This document shows positions 34,502-44,270 of a stretch of DNA of 64,000 nucleotides, in pieces; position 1 is the first letter of the stretch; every line of letters starts with the position of its first letter. Below the pieces are notes generated by a model. It had not been told where the DNA came from and searched no databases. It saw only the letters and a list, made by a program, of their open reading frames with translations. The position numbers and the translations under genes are program-made. The stretch is from Aliiroseovarius subalbicans (GTDB taxonomy: Bacteria > Pseudomonadota > Alphaproteobacteria > Rhodobacterales > Rhodobacteraceae), in contig NZ_JALBYQ010000003.1 of NCBI RefSeq assembly GCF_022678625.1, positions 124,001 to 188,000 of the forward strand, in the 5' to 3' direction.

Positions 34502-35482
34502 ATGTCGAAACTCGTCACCATCTATGGCGGATCGGGCTTTGTTGGCCGCTATATCGCGCGCCGCATGGCGAAACAGGGTTGGCGCGTGCGCGTCGCCGTG
34601 CGCCGTCCGAACGAGGCATTGTTCGTGAAACCCTATGGCGCCGCTGGTCAGGTCGAACCGATCCTGTGCAACATCCGTGATGACAACAGTGTGCGGGCCG
34701 CAATGCAAGGCGCCGATGCGGTGGTGAACTGCGTCGGGGTGCTGTTGTCGATTGGCAAAAACAGCTTTGACGCCGTGCAGCACGAAGGTGCGGGCCGGGT
34801 GGCACGCATCGCCGCCGAGGAAGGCGTGGGCGCCTTGGTGCACCTGTCCGCCATTGGCGCCGATGCCGGCAGCGACTGCGAATACCAAAAATCCAAGGGT
34901 GAAGGCGAAGCGGATGTAACCGCGGCCTTCCCGAACGCCGTGATCCTGCGCCCGTCGCTGGTCTTCGGATCCGAAGACGGGTTCTTCAACCGGTTCGCCG
35001 GGATGACGCGGTTTGGCCCGATCCTGCCGATCGTCGGCGCCGACACCAAGTTCCAACCGGTGTTCGTGGACGACGTGGCCGCAGCTGCCGAGATGGGCGT
35101 TCTGGGCCAGGCCGATGCTGGCGTCTATGAGCTGGGCGGCCCCGACGTGGATACGATGCGCGGCCTGATGGGCCGGATGCTGGACGTGGTTCAACGCCGC
35201 AGCCTGGTTCTGAACATCCCGTTTTGGATCGCACGCATTAAAGCCTGGTGGTTCGACCTGTTTCAGAAACTCTCGGGTGACCTGATCCCCGCGCTGTTGT
35301 CGCGCGATCAGGTGAAGGCGCTGCGTTGCGACACCGTCGTAGCGGACGATGCGCAGGGCTTTGACGCGCTTGGCATCACTCCCACGGCAATGGGCGCGAT
35401 TTTGCCCGATTACCTGTGGCGGTTCCGCCCCTCGGGGCAATATGCGGCGATCAAAAATTCGGCCAAGAACCTGAAGGCCTGA
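34502..35482 (+). CDS. Complex I NDUFA9-like NAD(P)-binding protein
   Basis: A 326-residue extended/atypical SDR from the ATG at 34502 (AAGGAG upstream; the frame open from 34247 runs through the tRNA gene and is not coding). It has IYGGSGFVGRYIARRMA at the N-terminus and the complex I NDUFA9-type signature NCVGVL, HLSAIGAD, RPSLVFG-x-EDGFFNRFA, PVFVDDVA. In alphaproteobacteria this family is an accessory subunit or assembly factor of NADH:ubiquinone oxidoreductase; membrane-associated at the inner face. Ends at a bidirectional terminator. Confidence 0.88.
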   Translation: MSKLVTIYGGSGFVGRYIARRMAKQGWRVRVAVRRPNEALFVKPYGAAGQVEPILCNIRDDNSVRAAMQGADAVVNCVGVLLSIGKNSFDAVQHEGAGRVARIAAEEGVGALVHLSAIGADAGSDCEYQKSKGEGEADVTAAFPNAVILRPSLVFGSEDGFFNRFAGMTRFGPILPIVGADTKFQPVFVDDVAAAAEMGVLGQADAGVYELGGPDVDTMRGLMGRMLDVVQRRSLVLNIPFWIARIKAWWFDLFQKLSGDLIPALLSRDQVKALRCDTVVADDAQGFDALGITPTAMGAILPDYLWRFRPSGQYAAIKNSAKNLKA

Positions 35483-35504
35483 GCCCTGCCCCAATTCGAA
35501 ACGG

Positions 35505-35536
35505 CACCCGTCGGCCCCACGGTCGGCGGGTGTTTT
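35505..35536. terminator. Bidirectional terminator between NDUFA9-like gene and uppP
   Basis: A 12-bp stem with two G-U pairs (CACCCGTCGGCC / GGTCGGCGGGTG), loop CCAC, followed by TTTT at 35533. It is 22 bases after one stop and just before the convergent stop at 35540. Confidence 0.85.
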
Positions 35537-35539
35537 CGT

Positions 35540-36343
35540 TCAGGAATAGGCGATGACCAACAAGGCGACGCCCAAAATCACACGATAGATCACATAGGGC
35601 GTGAAGCTGACGGATTTCAAAAGCCGCATCATCAAGCTCAGCGCCAGAAGCGCCGAGACGAAGGCAAAGCCCGCCGCGATCGCCCCATCGCGTGCGGCCT
35701 GTGCGTTGGCCGTCGTGGCAACCTCAAGTCCAAGAAGCACGCCCGAGGCGATGATGGTCGGGATCGACATCAGCATGGCCAGCTTTGCCCCGCCTTCGCG
35801 GTCATAGCCCAATGCCCGCGCACCCGAAATGGTCGCGCCTGAGCGTGAAGTGCCGGGGATCAGCGCGATGGCCTGCCACAGCCCCATGATGATCGCGTCT
35901 TTCAGGCTCCAGTCGGTGTCGGTTTTTTCCGTGCCACCGCGCTGATCGACCACGTAAAGCACGATGCCGAAGCCCAGCATGGTCCAGCCAATCACGGTGA
36001 TCGAGCGCATTGCGTCGTTCAACCCGGTCAGTTTCAGCACCAGCCCGGCCAGAATGACCGGCACCGTCGCCACCGCCAGCAGAAAAGCCAGCCGCGACCC
36101 CGGCGTGTCGATGCGCCCCGTCAACAAGCGCGGAATGCCGGCAAGCCCCTGCCGGACGTCGGCCCAGAAGTATCCGATCACGGCAAACAGCGTGCCCACA
36201 TGCACCGCCACATCGATCACCTGGCCTTGATCCTCCAACCCCGTGAGCGAAGGAATCAGAATCAGGTGGCCCGAGGACGAGACCGGAAGAAACTCGGTAA
36301 GCCCCTGAACAACGGCGATAATGAACAGATGGATGAGTGACAT
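35540..36343 (-). CDS. uppP: Undecaprenyl-diphosphate phosphatase
   Basis: A 267-residue multi-TM BacA/UppP protein with both catalytic motifs: EFLPVSSSGH (about residue 17) and PGTSRSGATISGARALG (about 163). It recycles the lipid carrier of cell-wall synthesis at the inner membrane. Single gene, convergent with the NDUFA9-like gene. The 224 bp from 36344 to 36567 hold the promoters of uppP and of the glutamate synthase genes; no further gene is seen. Confidence 0.95.
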   Translation of the reverse strand: MSLIHLFIIAVVQGLTEFLPVSSSGHLILIPSLTGLEDQGQVIDVAVHVGTLFAVIGYFWADVRQGLAGIPRLLTGRIDTPGSRLAFLLAVATVPVILAGLVLKLTGLNDAMRSITVIGWTMLGFGIVLYVVDQRGGTEKTDTDWSLKDAIIMGLWQAIALIPGTSRSGATISGARALGYDREGGAKLAMLMSIPTIIASGVLLGLEVATTANAQAARDGAIAAGFAFVSALLALSLMMRLLKSVSFTPYVIYRVILGVALLVIAYS

Positions 36344-36567
36344 GTTGCCCCGGCCTGACTTCGGTTTCGCGTAAGCTAACCGACCGGAATCAAAAGGAAA
36401 GCAGATAAATACATATCAGTTCGGACCCATTTCTGCGCCCACATGCTGCAAAATCAACGATGTGAACGTGCATTTCTTGATATTAGGTCAGCAATTATGC
36501 CTTTTCTTTTCCTCCATCTCGCAATAGACAGACGATCCGAGAGATCAGACCGACCGGAGGCCCTGGG

Positions 36568-38001
36568 ATGGCAAAGCAGCCGATGCTGAAATTCGTGAAC
36601 GTGGACCGGGACATGCCCGAAAAGCGGGATGCCGATACGCGCAGCCACGACTTCAACGAAATTTACGCCGAATTCGCCAAGGCGAAGGCCGAGGAACAAG
36701 CCAGCCGGTGCAGCCAGTGCGGCGTGCCCTATTGCCAGGCGCATTGCCCGCTGTCCAACAACATCCCCGACTGGCTGCGCATGACGGCCGAGGGGCGGCT
36801 CAAGGAAGCCTATGAGCTGAGCCAAGCCACCAACACCTTCCCGGAAATCTGCGGCCGCATCTGCCCGCAAGACCGCCTGTGCGAAGGCAATTGCGTGATC
36901 GAGCAATCGGGCCATGGCACGGTCACCATCGGCTCGGTCGAGAAATACATCACCGACACAGCCTGGGAAAACGGCTGGGTTGAGGACATCGTGCCCGGTG
37001 CGGACCGCGGCGACAGTGTAGGCATCATCGGCGCGGGCCCCGGTGGCCTGGCCGCTGCCGACGTGTTGGTGCGCGCGGGCGTGCAGGTCACGGTCTATGA
37101 CCGCCATGACCGCGCGGGCGGGCTGCTGACCTATGGCATCCCCGGCTTCAAGCTGGAAAAGGACGTGGTCATGCGCCGGATTGCCCAGCTGGAAAAGGCA
37201 GGCGTGAAATTCGTGTTGAACTGCACCGTGGGCGAAGACCTGTCGTTCCAGGCCATCCGCGGCCAGCATGACGCAGTGCTGATCGCCACCGGCGTGTACA
37301 AGACGCGTGACCTTGGCGGCCCAGGCGCGGGGGCGGCGGGCATCGTGAACGCGCTGGATTACCTCACCTGCTCCAACCGCCTGAGCTTTGGCGACGAGGT
37401 GCCGGAGTTTGACAGCGGCGAGCTGAACGCCGAGGGCAAGAAGGTTGTCGTGATCGGCGGCGGGGATACTGCGATGGATTGTGTGCGCACGGCCATTCGT
37501 CAGGGTGCCACGTCGGTCAAATGCCTGTATCGCCGCGACCGCGCGAACATGCCCGGATCGCAGCGTGAAACCCAGAACGCGGAAGAAGAGGGCGTGGAAT
37601 TCGTCTGGCTCGCCGCGCCGAAAGGGTTCTCGGGCGATCCCGTCACGGGCGTGATGGTCCAGAAAATGCGCCTGGGCGCACCGGATGCGTCGGGCCGTCA
37701 AAGCCCCGAGGTGATCGAAGGCGCGGATTACGTCGAAGACGCCGATCTGGTCATCAAGGCGCTGGGGTTTGAACCCGAAGACCTGCCCACCTTGTGGGGT
37801 GAGGCCGACCTGCCGGTGACCCGCTGGGGCACGGTGAAGGCCACCTTCACCACCGGCCGGACCGAGTTGGACAACGTCTGGGCCGTGGGCGACATCGTGC
37901 GCGGTGCCTCCCTTGTGGTCTGGGCCATCAAAGACGGGTGCGACGCAGCCGAAAACATCCTGGCCAGCCTGGACGCGCAGGCCTCTGTGGCGGCCGAGTG
38001 A
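36568..38001 (+). CDS. gltD: Glutamate synthase small subunit
   Basis: A 477-residue GltD: N-terminal Fe-S motifs CSQCGVPYCQAHCP (about 47-60) and CGRICPQDRLCEGNC (about 97-111), FAD motif IIGAGPGGLAAADVL (about 153), NADPH motif VVIGGGDTAMDC and the closing WAVGDIVRGASLVVWAI. It feeds electrons from NADPH to GltB. Preceded by GGAGG. The next gene overlaps its stop. Confidence 0.95.
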   Translation: MAKQPMLKFVNVDRDMPEKRDADTRSHDFNEIYAEFAKAKAEEQASRCSQCGVPYCQAHCPLSNNIPDWLRMTAEGRLKEAYELSQATNTFPEICGRICPQDRLCEGNCVIEQSGHGTVTIGSVEKYITDTAWENGWVEDIVPGADRGDSVGIIGAGPGGLAAADVLVRAGVQVTVYDRHDRAGGLLTYGIPGFKLEKDVVMRRIAQLEKAGVKFVLNCTVGEDLSFQAIRGQHDAVLIATGVYKTRDLGGPGAGAAGIVNALDYLTCSNRLSFGDEVPEFDSGELNAEGKKVVVIGGGDTAMDCVRTAIRQGATSVKCLYRRDRANMPGSQRETQNAEEEGVEFVWLAAPKGFSGDPVTGVMVQKMRLGAPDASGRQSPEVIEGADYVEDADLVIKALGFEPEDLPTLWGEADLPVTRWGTVKATFTTGRTELDNVWAVGDIVRGASLVVWAIKDGCDAAENILASLDAQASVAAE

Positions 38002-38696
38002 GCAAAGCCGCGCATATCGCCCTGGCCGCTCTGGCCCTGAGTGCTGTCCCCGCCGGGGCCGCGGAGTTCGCCGTGCCGAAAGGCTGTGACGCCTTCCTGA
38101 CCGTGCAGACGAAATCCTGCGAAGTGGCATTGCTGTGGCGCTGTGACGTGGCGCCCGAGGGCGACCACTGGGAAGCCCGGTTCGACCGCGACGGTCTGTT
38201 GGCCATCACCGCCTATGACGCAGAATACCAGTGGCTGGAAAGCACCTTCATGTGGGACGGATCGCACGAGATGCTGTTGACGTCCGAAGACCCGATTTCC
38301 TTTTCGGAACTTCTGGAAACCGGCACCGACACCTTTGCCTTTTCGGTCCAGCGCAATGATCAGGACGGAACCGAGCTTCAGTTGGTGATCGGGGTCGACC
38401 AGCTGACCGGGGAAACCACCGAAATCGACGGCGTGCCGCTGGAACTGACGGTGACCGAGCACAAGTACCTGACCGATGCCGGCAAGGTGGATTACCACGC
38501 CCGCGGCCAGCAATACGTGAGCCGTGAGATGGGCCTGTTCTTCCTGGGGCGCGACGAGTTGATCGAGGGCGACCGGGTGACCGAGTTCGACAGCTCTCCG
38601 GTGGATTTCATGTTCCCCGGCGACACAGGGTTCGGTGGCACAACGCCGCTTTACGGCTGCGACGAAATCAAGGCGAGGTATCACGATGCAGGGTAA
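37998..38696 (+). CDS. Secreted protein of unknown function between gltD and gltB
   Basis: A 232-residue protein starting at GTG 37998, which overlaps the gltD stop (GTGA). Signal peptide with cleavage after AGA (about residue 22). The mature part has CDAFLTVQTKSCEVALLWRC-type cysteines (three near the N-terminus, one near the end) and is acidic; no family recognised. Periplasmic location and co-transcription with glutamate synthase are odd; the conserved position in related bacteria may be only operon inertia. Confidence 0.7.
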   Translation: MSKAAHIALAALALSAVPAGAAEFAVPKGCDAFLTVQTKSCEVALLWRCDVAPEGDHWEARFDRDGLLAITAYDAEYQWLESTFMWDGSHEMLLTSEDPISFSELLETGTDTFAFSVQRNDQDGTELQLVIGVDQLTGETTEIDGVPLELTVTEHKYLTDAGKVDYHARGQQYVSREMGLFFLGRDELIEGDRVTEFDSSPVDFMFPGDTGFGGTTPLYGCDEIKARYHDAG

Positions 38697-39117
38697 ATGC
38701 ATGTGCGGCGCGGTCACCGTGACCGCCACCCCGACCCGAAAAAGCCTGTCGGCCTGTCATTGCGACATGTGCCGGGCCTGGACCTCGGGCGCGTTCATCG
38801 CGATGGAATGCGCACCGGGGAACGCCAGTGCCGACGGGCCGGTGAAAGTGCTGGAAACCAGCGACTGGGCCCGCCGCGCGGCCTGCGCCCACTGCGGCAG
38901 CCCGCTTTGGTACGAGCTGAAAGTCGGCCCCGTGGCCGGTCAGCGGCAGGTGGCTGCCGGATTGTTCCCGGACCTGGGCGACATGCGCCTGGGGTTGGAG
39001 CTCTACATTGACAAAAAGCCGCATGGCTATGCCTTCGCAGGCGCAGACCAGCGCAAACAGATGACCGAGGCCGACATGATCGCCATGTTCGCCCCGAAGG
39101 ACGGAGAAGACAGATGA
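38686..39117 (+). CDS. GFA-family (glutathione-dependent formaldehyde-activating-like) Zn protein
   Basis: A 143-residue CENP-V/GFA fold. Zinc cysteines are clear: GKCMCGAVTV, SACHCDMCRAW and CAHCGSPLWY. Start at ATG 38686, overlapping the previous gene by 11 bases; its end overlaps gltB by 4. Real enzymatic function for most GFA proteins is unproven; glutathione or small thiol adducts are the usual suggestion. Confidence 0.85.
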   Translation: MQGKCMCGAVTVTATPTRKSLSACHCDMCRAWTSGAFIAMECAPGNASADGPVKVLETSDWARRAACAHCGSPLWYELKVGPVAGQRQVAAGLFPDLGDMRLGLELYIDKKPHGYAFAGADQRKQMTEADMIAMFAPKDGEDR

Positions 39118-42100
39118 CTAAATTCGATGCCGATTGGGCCGCAAACGAAGAAGCCCGCCGCGCCTATATGGCCGAACATTCGCTGTACCGCGCAGAGGAT
39201 GAGCATTCGTCCTGTGGTGTTGGCCTTGTCGTGTCGATCGATGGCAAACCCTCGCGCAAGGTCGTGGACGCGGGCATCGACGCGCTGAAGGCGATCTGGC
39301 ACCGGGGTGCTGTGGATGCGGACGGCAAGACCGGCGACGGCGCCGGTATCCACGTACAGATCCCCGTCAACTTCTTCTATGACCAGATCCGCCGCACCGG
39401 GCACGAACCGCGAATGGATGAGCTGATGGCGGTCGGTCAGGTGTTCCTGCCTCGCACCGATTTCGGCGCGCAGGAGACCTGCCGGACCATCGTGGAAACC
39501 GAAGTTCTGCGCATGGGCTACTACATCTATGGCTGGCGCCACGTGCCGGTGAACATCGAATGCCTGGGCGAAAAGGCCAACGCCACCCGGCCCGAGATTG
39601 AACAGATCCTGATCTCGAACACCAAGGGCGTGGACGAAGAAACCTTCGAGCGCGAGCTTTACGTGATCCGCCGCCGGATCGAAAAAGCCGCCATCGCTGC
39701 AGGCGTGCGCGAGCTGTATCTGGCAAGCCTCAGCTGCCGCTCGATCATCTACAAGGGCATGATGCTGGCCGAGCAGGTCGCGGTTTTCTATCCCGACCTG
39801 ATGGACGACCGGTTCGAAAGCGCCTTTGCGATCTATCACCAGCGCTATTCGACCAACACGTTCCCGCAATGGTGGCTGGCCCAGCCGTTCCGCATGCTGG
39901 CCCACAACGGCGAGATCAACACCCTGAAGGGTAACGTGAACTGGCTGAAGTCCCACGAGATTCGCATGGCGTCCGCCTCGTTCGGCGACCATGCTGAAGA
40001 CATCAAGCCGATCGTCGCCAGCGGCGCATCGGACAGCGCCGCGCTGGATGGTGTGTTTGAGGTTCTGGTGCGCGCGGGCCGCTCGGCCCCGATGGCAAAA
40101 ACCATGCTGATCCCCGAAAGCTGGTCGAAACAGGCGGTGGAACTGCCGCAGGCCTGGATCGACATGTATTCCTATTGCAACAGCGTGATGGAACCGTGGG
40201 ACGGCCCCGCTGCGCTGGCAATGACCGATGGTCGCTGGGTTTGTGCCGGGCTTGACCGCAACGGCTTGCGCCCGATGCGTTACGTCGTGACCGGCGATGG
40301 CCTGGTCATCGCGGGTTCCGAAGCGGGCATGGTGCCCACCGACGAAGCTTCCGTGGTGGAAAAAGGCGCATTGGGTCCGGGGCAAATTCTGGCCGTGGAC
40401 ATGAAGGACGGCGCGCTGTTCCATGACACCGAGATCAAGGACAAGCTGGCCGCCAGCCAGCCGTTCGGCGAATGGGTCGGCAAGATCAAGGAACTGGACG
40501 CTGACCTGGCCTCGGTCGAGGAAAAGCCGTTGTTCGCGGGTGAAGACCTGCGCCGCCGCCAGATTGCCGCCGGGTATACGTTGGAAGAGCTGGAGCAGAT
40601 CCTGGCGCCGATGGCCGAGGACGGCAAGGAAACGCTGGCCTCGATGGGCGATGACACGCCCAGCGCGGTGCTGTCGACCAAGTACCGGCCGCTCAGCCAC
40701 TTTTTCCGCCAGAACTTCTCCCAGGTGACCAACCCGCCGATCGACAGTCTGCGCGAATTCCGCGTGATGAGCCTGAAAACCCGGTTCGGCAACCTCAAAA
40801 ACGTGTTGGACGAAGACAGCAGCCAGACCGAGATTCTGGTGCTGGACAGCCCCTTCGTGGGCAACGCGCAGTTTGACGAACTGGTCGCCGGCTTCAATGC
40901 GCCGATGGTCGACATTGACTGCACCTTCCCCGTGGACGGCGGCGACAGCGCCCTGTCCGCCGCGCTGTCCGCGATCCGCGAACAGGCCGAAGAGGCCGTG
41001 CGCTCGGGCGCCGGCCATCTGGTTCTGACCGATCAGGGGCAGGGCGAGGGTCGCGTCGCCATGCCGATGATCCTGGCCACAAGTGCCGTGCATTCGTGGC
41101 TGACCCGCAAGGGACTGCGCACTTTCACGTCGCTGAACGTGCGGTCCGCCGAATGCATCGACCCGCATTACTTTGCGGTTCTGATCGGCTGCGGCGCCAC
41201 GGTGGTGAACGCCTATCTGGCCGAAGACAGCCTGGCCGACCGGATTGGCCGCGGGCTGCTGGACTGCACCCTGACCGAGGCCACGCGGCGGTACCGCGAG
41301 GCGGTGGACCAAGGTCTGCTCAAGATCATGGCGAAGATGGGGATCAGCGTGATTTCGTCTTATCGTGGCGGTCTGAACTTCGAGGCCGTAGGCCTGTCGC
41401 GCGCCATGTGTGCCGAGTATTTCCCCGGCATGACCAGCCGCATTTCCGGCATCGGTGTCGGCGGTATTCAGCGAAAGCTGGAGGCGGTGCATGCACAGGG
41501 CTTCGGTCACGCGGGGAACGTGCTACCGGTCGGTGGCTTCTACAAGGCGCGCCGGTCGGGCGAGACCCATGCTTGGGAAGCGCAGACCATGCACCTGATG
41601 CAATCGGCCTGCGACCGTGCGTCTTACGAGATGTGGAAGCAGTATTCGGCGCGCATGCAGTCGAACCCGCCGATCCACCTGCGCGACCTCTTGGACATCA
41701 AGCCGCTGGGCAACCCGGTGCCGCTGGAAGAGGTTGAAAGCATCACCGCGATCCGCAAACGCTTTGTCACCCCCGGCATGTCGCTGGGCGCGCTCAGCCC
41801 CGAGGCGCACAAGACGCTGAACGTCGCGATGAACCGGATCGGCGCGAAATCCGACTCTGGCGAGGGCGGCGAAGATCCGGCGCATTTCCACCCGGAACCC
41901 AACGGCGACAACCCGTCGGCGAAGATCAAGCAGGTCGCGTCGGGCCGGTTCGGTGTGACCGCCGAATACCTGAACCAGTGTGAAGAGCTGGAAATCAAGG
42001 TGGCCCAGGGCGCCAAGCCCGGCGAGGGCGGCCAGCTGCCCGGCATGAAGGTCACCGACCTGATCGCCCGCCTGCGGCATTCGACCAAGGGTGTCACGCT

Positions 42101-43652
42101 GATTTCCCCGCCGCCGCACCACGACATCTACTCGATCGAGGACCTGGCGCAGCTGATCTATGACCTGAAACAGATCAACCCGCGCTGCAAGGTGACGGTG
42201 AAGCTGGTGGCCTCGTCCGGCGTTGGCACGATCGCCGCCGGTGTGGCCAAAGCCAAGGCCGACGTGATCCTGATTTCGGGTCACAACGGTGGCACGGGTG
42301 CCTCGCCCGCCACGTCGATCAAGTTCGCCGGTCTGCCCTGGGAAATGGGCCTGACCGAAGCGCATCAGGTATTGGCAATGAACAACCTGCGCGAGCGGGT
42401 GACTTTGCGCACCGATGGCGGCCTGCGCACCGGCCGCGACATCGTCATGGCCGCGATGATGGGGGCCGAGGAATACGGCATCGGCACCGCAGCCCTGATC
42501 GCGATGGGCTGCATCATGGTGCGTCAGTGCCAGTCGAACACCTGCCCGGTGGGCGTCTGCACCCAGGACGAAGCCCTGCGCGGCAAGTTCACCGGATCGG
42601 CGGACAAGGTGGTGAACCTGATCACCTTCTACGCCCAGGAAGTCCGCGAAATCCTGGCCCGGATCGGCGCCCGGTCGCTGGATGACGTGATCGGCCGTGC
42701 GGACCTCTTGAGCCAGGTCAGCCGCGGCTCGGCCCACCTGGATGATCTGGACCTGAACCCGCTGCTTCTGACCGTCGATGGTGCGGATCGCATCGTTTAC
42801 AACCGGGGCAAGGACCGCAACGTTGTGCCCGACACGCTGGACGCCGAGATCGTGCGTGACGCGCATCGGTTCCTGGAGGACGGCGAAAAGATGCAGCTGT
42901 CCTATGCAGTTCAGAACACGCACCGGACGGTCGGCACGCGGGTCTCCAGCCACATCGTGCAGAACTTCGGCATGCGCAATTCACTGCAGGCCAACCACCT
43001 GACGGTGAAGCTGACCGGGTCCGCCGGCCAGTCGCTGGGTGCCTTCGCGGCGCCGGGGCTGAAGCTGGAAGTGTCCGGCGACGCCAACGATTATGTCGGC
43101 AAGGGCCTGTCGGGCGGCACCGTGGTGGTGCGCCCGCCGATGGCCTCGCCGCTGGTGGCCAGTGAAAACACCATCATCGGCAACACGGTGCTGTACGGTG
43201 CCACAGACGGCTTCCTATTCGCCGCCGGGCGCGCCGGCGAACGCTTCGGCGTGCGCAACTCGGGCGCTTCGGTGGTGATCGAGGGTTGCGGCACCAACGG
43301 CTGTGAATACATGACCGGCGGGGTTGCGGTGATCCTGGGCTCGATCGGCGCAAACTTCGGCGCCGGGATGACCGGCGGCATGGCGTATCTTTATGACCCC
43401 GATGGCGTGGCACAGGATTACATGAACCTTGAAACGCTGGTGACCTGCCCGGTTGCGGTGGATCATTGGGAGGCACAGCTGAAAGGTCTGATCGAGCAGC
43501 ACCTTGAGGAAACCGGATCGGCCAAGGCCGCCGAGATCCTGCAACACTGGGACCTTGAAAAGGGTCATTTCCTGCAGGTCTGTCCGAAGGAAATGCTGGC
43601 CCACCTGCCCGCCCCGCTCAGTGAAGACGCGGGTGCCATTCCGGCAGAATAA
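39114..43652 (+). CDS. gltB: Glutamate synthase large subunit
   Basis: A 1512-residue GltB. The glutaminase nucleophile is Cys34 (HSSCGVGLV), so a 33-residue propeptide must be removed. Further: the amidotransferase domain (to about 430), the central domain, FMN/synthase domain with the 3Fe-4S motif CIMVRQCQSNTCPVGVC (about 1125-1141), and the C-terminal beta-helix GXGXG domain. It makes glutamate from glutamine and 2-oxoglutarate. Last gene of the gltD-secreted-GFA-gltB operon; a strong terminator follows. Confidence 0.96.
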   Translation: MTKFDADWAANEEARRAYMAEHSLYRAEDEHSSCGVGLVVSIDGKPSRKVVDAGIDALKAIWHRGAVDADGKTGDGAGIHVQIPVNFFYDQIRRTGHEPRMDELMAVGQVFLPRTDFGAQETCRTIVETEVLRMGYYIYGWRHVPVNIECLGEKANATRPEIEQILISNTKGVDEETFERELYVIRRRIEKAAIAAGVRELYLASLSCRSIIYKGMMLAEQVAVFYPDLMDDRFESAFAIYHQRYSTNTFPQWWLAQPFRMLAHNGEINTLKGNVNWLKSHEIRMASASFGDHAEDIKPIVASGASDSAALDGVFEVLVRAGRSAPMAKTMLIPESWSKQAVELPQAWIDMYSYCNSVMEPWDGPAALAMTDGRWVCAGLDRNGLRPMRYVVTGDGLVIAGSEAGMVPTDEASVVEKGALGPGQILAVDMKDGALFHDTEIKDKLAASQPFGEWVGKIKELDADLASVEEKPLFAGEDLRRRQIAAGYTLEELEQILAPMAEDGKETLASMGDDTPSAVLSTKYRPLSHFFRQNFSQVTNPPIDSLREFRVMSLKTRFGNLKNVLDEDSSQTEILVLDSPFVGNAQFDELVAGFNAPMVDIDCTFPVDGGDSALSAALSAIREQAEEAVRSGAGHLVLTDQGQGEGRVAMPMILATSAVHSWLTRKGLRTFTSLNVRSAECIDPHYFAVLIGCGATVVNAYLAEDSLADRIGRGLLDCTLTEATRRYREAVDQGLLKIMAKMGISVISSYRGGLNFEAVGLSRAMCAEYFPGMTSRISGIGVGGIQRKLEAVHAQGFGHAGNVLPVGGFYKARRSGETHAWEAQTMHLMQSACDRASYEMWKQYSARMQSNPPIHLRDLLDIKPLGNPVPLEEVESITAIRKRFVTPGMSLGALSPEAHKTLNVAMNRIGAKSDSGEGGEDPAHFHPEPNGDNPSAKIKQVASGRFGVTAEYLNQCEELEIKVAQGAKPGEGGQLPGMKVTDLIARLRHSTKGVTLISPPPHHDIYSIEDLAQLIYDLKQINPRCKVTVKLVASSGVGTIAAGVAKAKADVILISGHNGGTGASPATSIKFAGLPWEMGLTEAHQVLAMNNLRERVTLRTDGGLRTGRDIVMAAMMGAEEYGIGTAALIAMGCIMVRQCQSNTCPVGVCTQDEALRGKFTGSADKVVNLITFYAQEVREILARIGARSLDDVIGRADLLSQVSRGSAHLDDLDLNPLLLTVDGADRIVYNRGKDRNVVPDTLDAEIVRDAHRFLEDGEKMQLSYAVQNTHRTVGTRVSSHIVQNFGMRNSLQANHLTVKLTGSAGQSLGAFAAPGLKLEVSGDANDYVGKGLSGGTVVVRPPMASPLVASENTIIGNTVLYGATDGFLFAAGRAGERFGVRNSGASVVIEGCGTNGCEYMTGGVAVILGSIGANFGAGMTGGMAYLYDPDGVAQDYMNLETLVTCPVAVDHWEAQLKGLIEQHLEETGSAKAAEILQHWDLEKGHFLQVCPKEMLAHLPAPLSEDAGAIPAE

Positions 43653-43661
43653 GACACAAAG

Positions 43662-43688
43662 CGGCGGCCTGATCGGGCCGCCGTTTTT
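43662..43688 (+). terminator. Rho-independent terminator after gltB
   Basis: CGGCGGCC (43662-43669) pairs with GGCCGCCG (43676-43683), loop TGATCG, followed by TTTTT. Confidence 0.88.
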
Positions 43689-43690
43689 CG

Positions 43691-44197
43691 TTACAACTCA
43701 GCCACCCCGACGACGTAGTTCTTGCCGTAGACCTTCGCGCATTTCGGGCAGGTCGTGTAGAAGAACCAGACCTTGGCGTTCGCGGTGCCCCGTTTGGCCG
43801 CCTCGGCCTGCATGGCGTAGTGCCAGTGCTTTGCGTCGCGATACGGACCTTCGAACACCTTGGTGAAGAAGTCGCCCGACAGCGTCACCATCTCTTCCCC
43901 CTCAAGCGGCTCTTCGGTGGCAAACAAGTGTTCCGCCCGCCACGGGGTTTCTTCGCGGCTGAGCACGATGAAGTTATCTTCGCCATAACCGCCGTGTGCG
44001 TCGATCTTCCCCAACACGCGGGAAAACACCGACCCCATGTTGACGGGGATATGCATCACAGATCGCGTTTCGGCGCGAGCAAAGCTTTTGCCTTCAAAAT
44101 GCAACAGCGCGTCCTCCCAACTTTCGGTGTGGAAACGCGGGCAACATCCGGTGGGATTGTCACTCATGTCATAGCGCGGCAAGGCGTTGGTTCTCAT
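43691..44197 (-). CDS. Conserved hypothetical protein with C-terminal CxxC
   Basis: A 168-residue protein from the ATG at 44197, chosen for its GGAGG ribosome site 7 bases upstream. It begins MRTNALPRYDMSDNPTGCC and ends with TTCPKCAKVYGKNYVVGVAEL, a CxxC suggesting a metal or redox site. Relatives are sometimes labelled hydrolase without evidence. No signal peptide or TM. Its start region is divergent from mtgA. Function unknown. Confidence 0.65.
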   Translation of the reverse strand: MRTNALPRYDMSDNPTGCCPRFHTESWEDALLHFEGKSFARAETRSVMHIPVNMGSVFSRVLGKIDAHGGYGEDNFIVLSREETPWRAEHLFATEEPLEGEEMVTLSGDFFTKVFEGPYRDAKHWHYAMQAEAAKRGTANAKVWFFYTTCPKCAKVYGKNYVVGVAEL

Positions 44198-44270
44198 GGC
44201 AAACCCTCCTTTCCATGCGCCCAGTATACCACCCTCGCGAACCTCGCACCTTGACCAGGACCGGGTCGGC

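Noticed and set aside
36454-38130. A 558-codon minus-strand frame over gltD
   Set aside because: Antisense shadow of gltD; composition is typical of a reversed GC-biased gene.
39027-41510. An 827-codon open frame on the minus strand
   Set aside because: It is antisense to gltB, rich in His/Arg/Gly as expected from the reverse of a GC-rich gene, and has no family-like motif.
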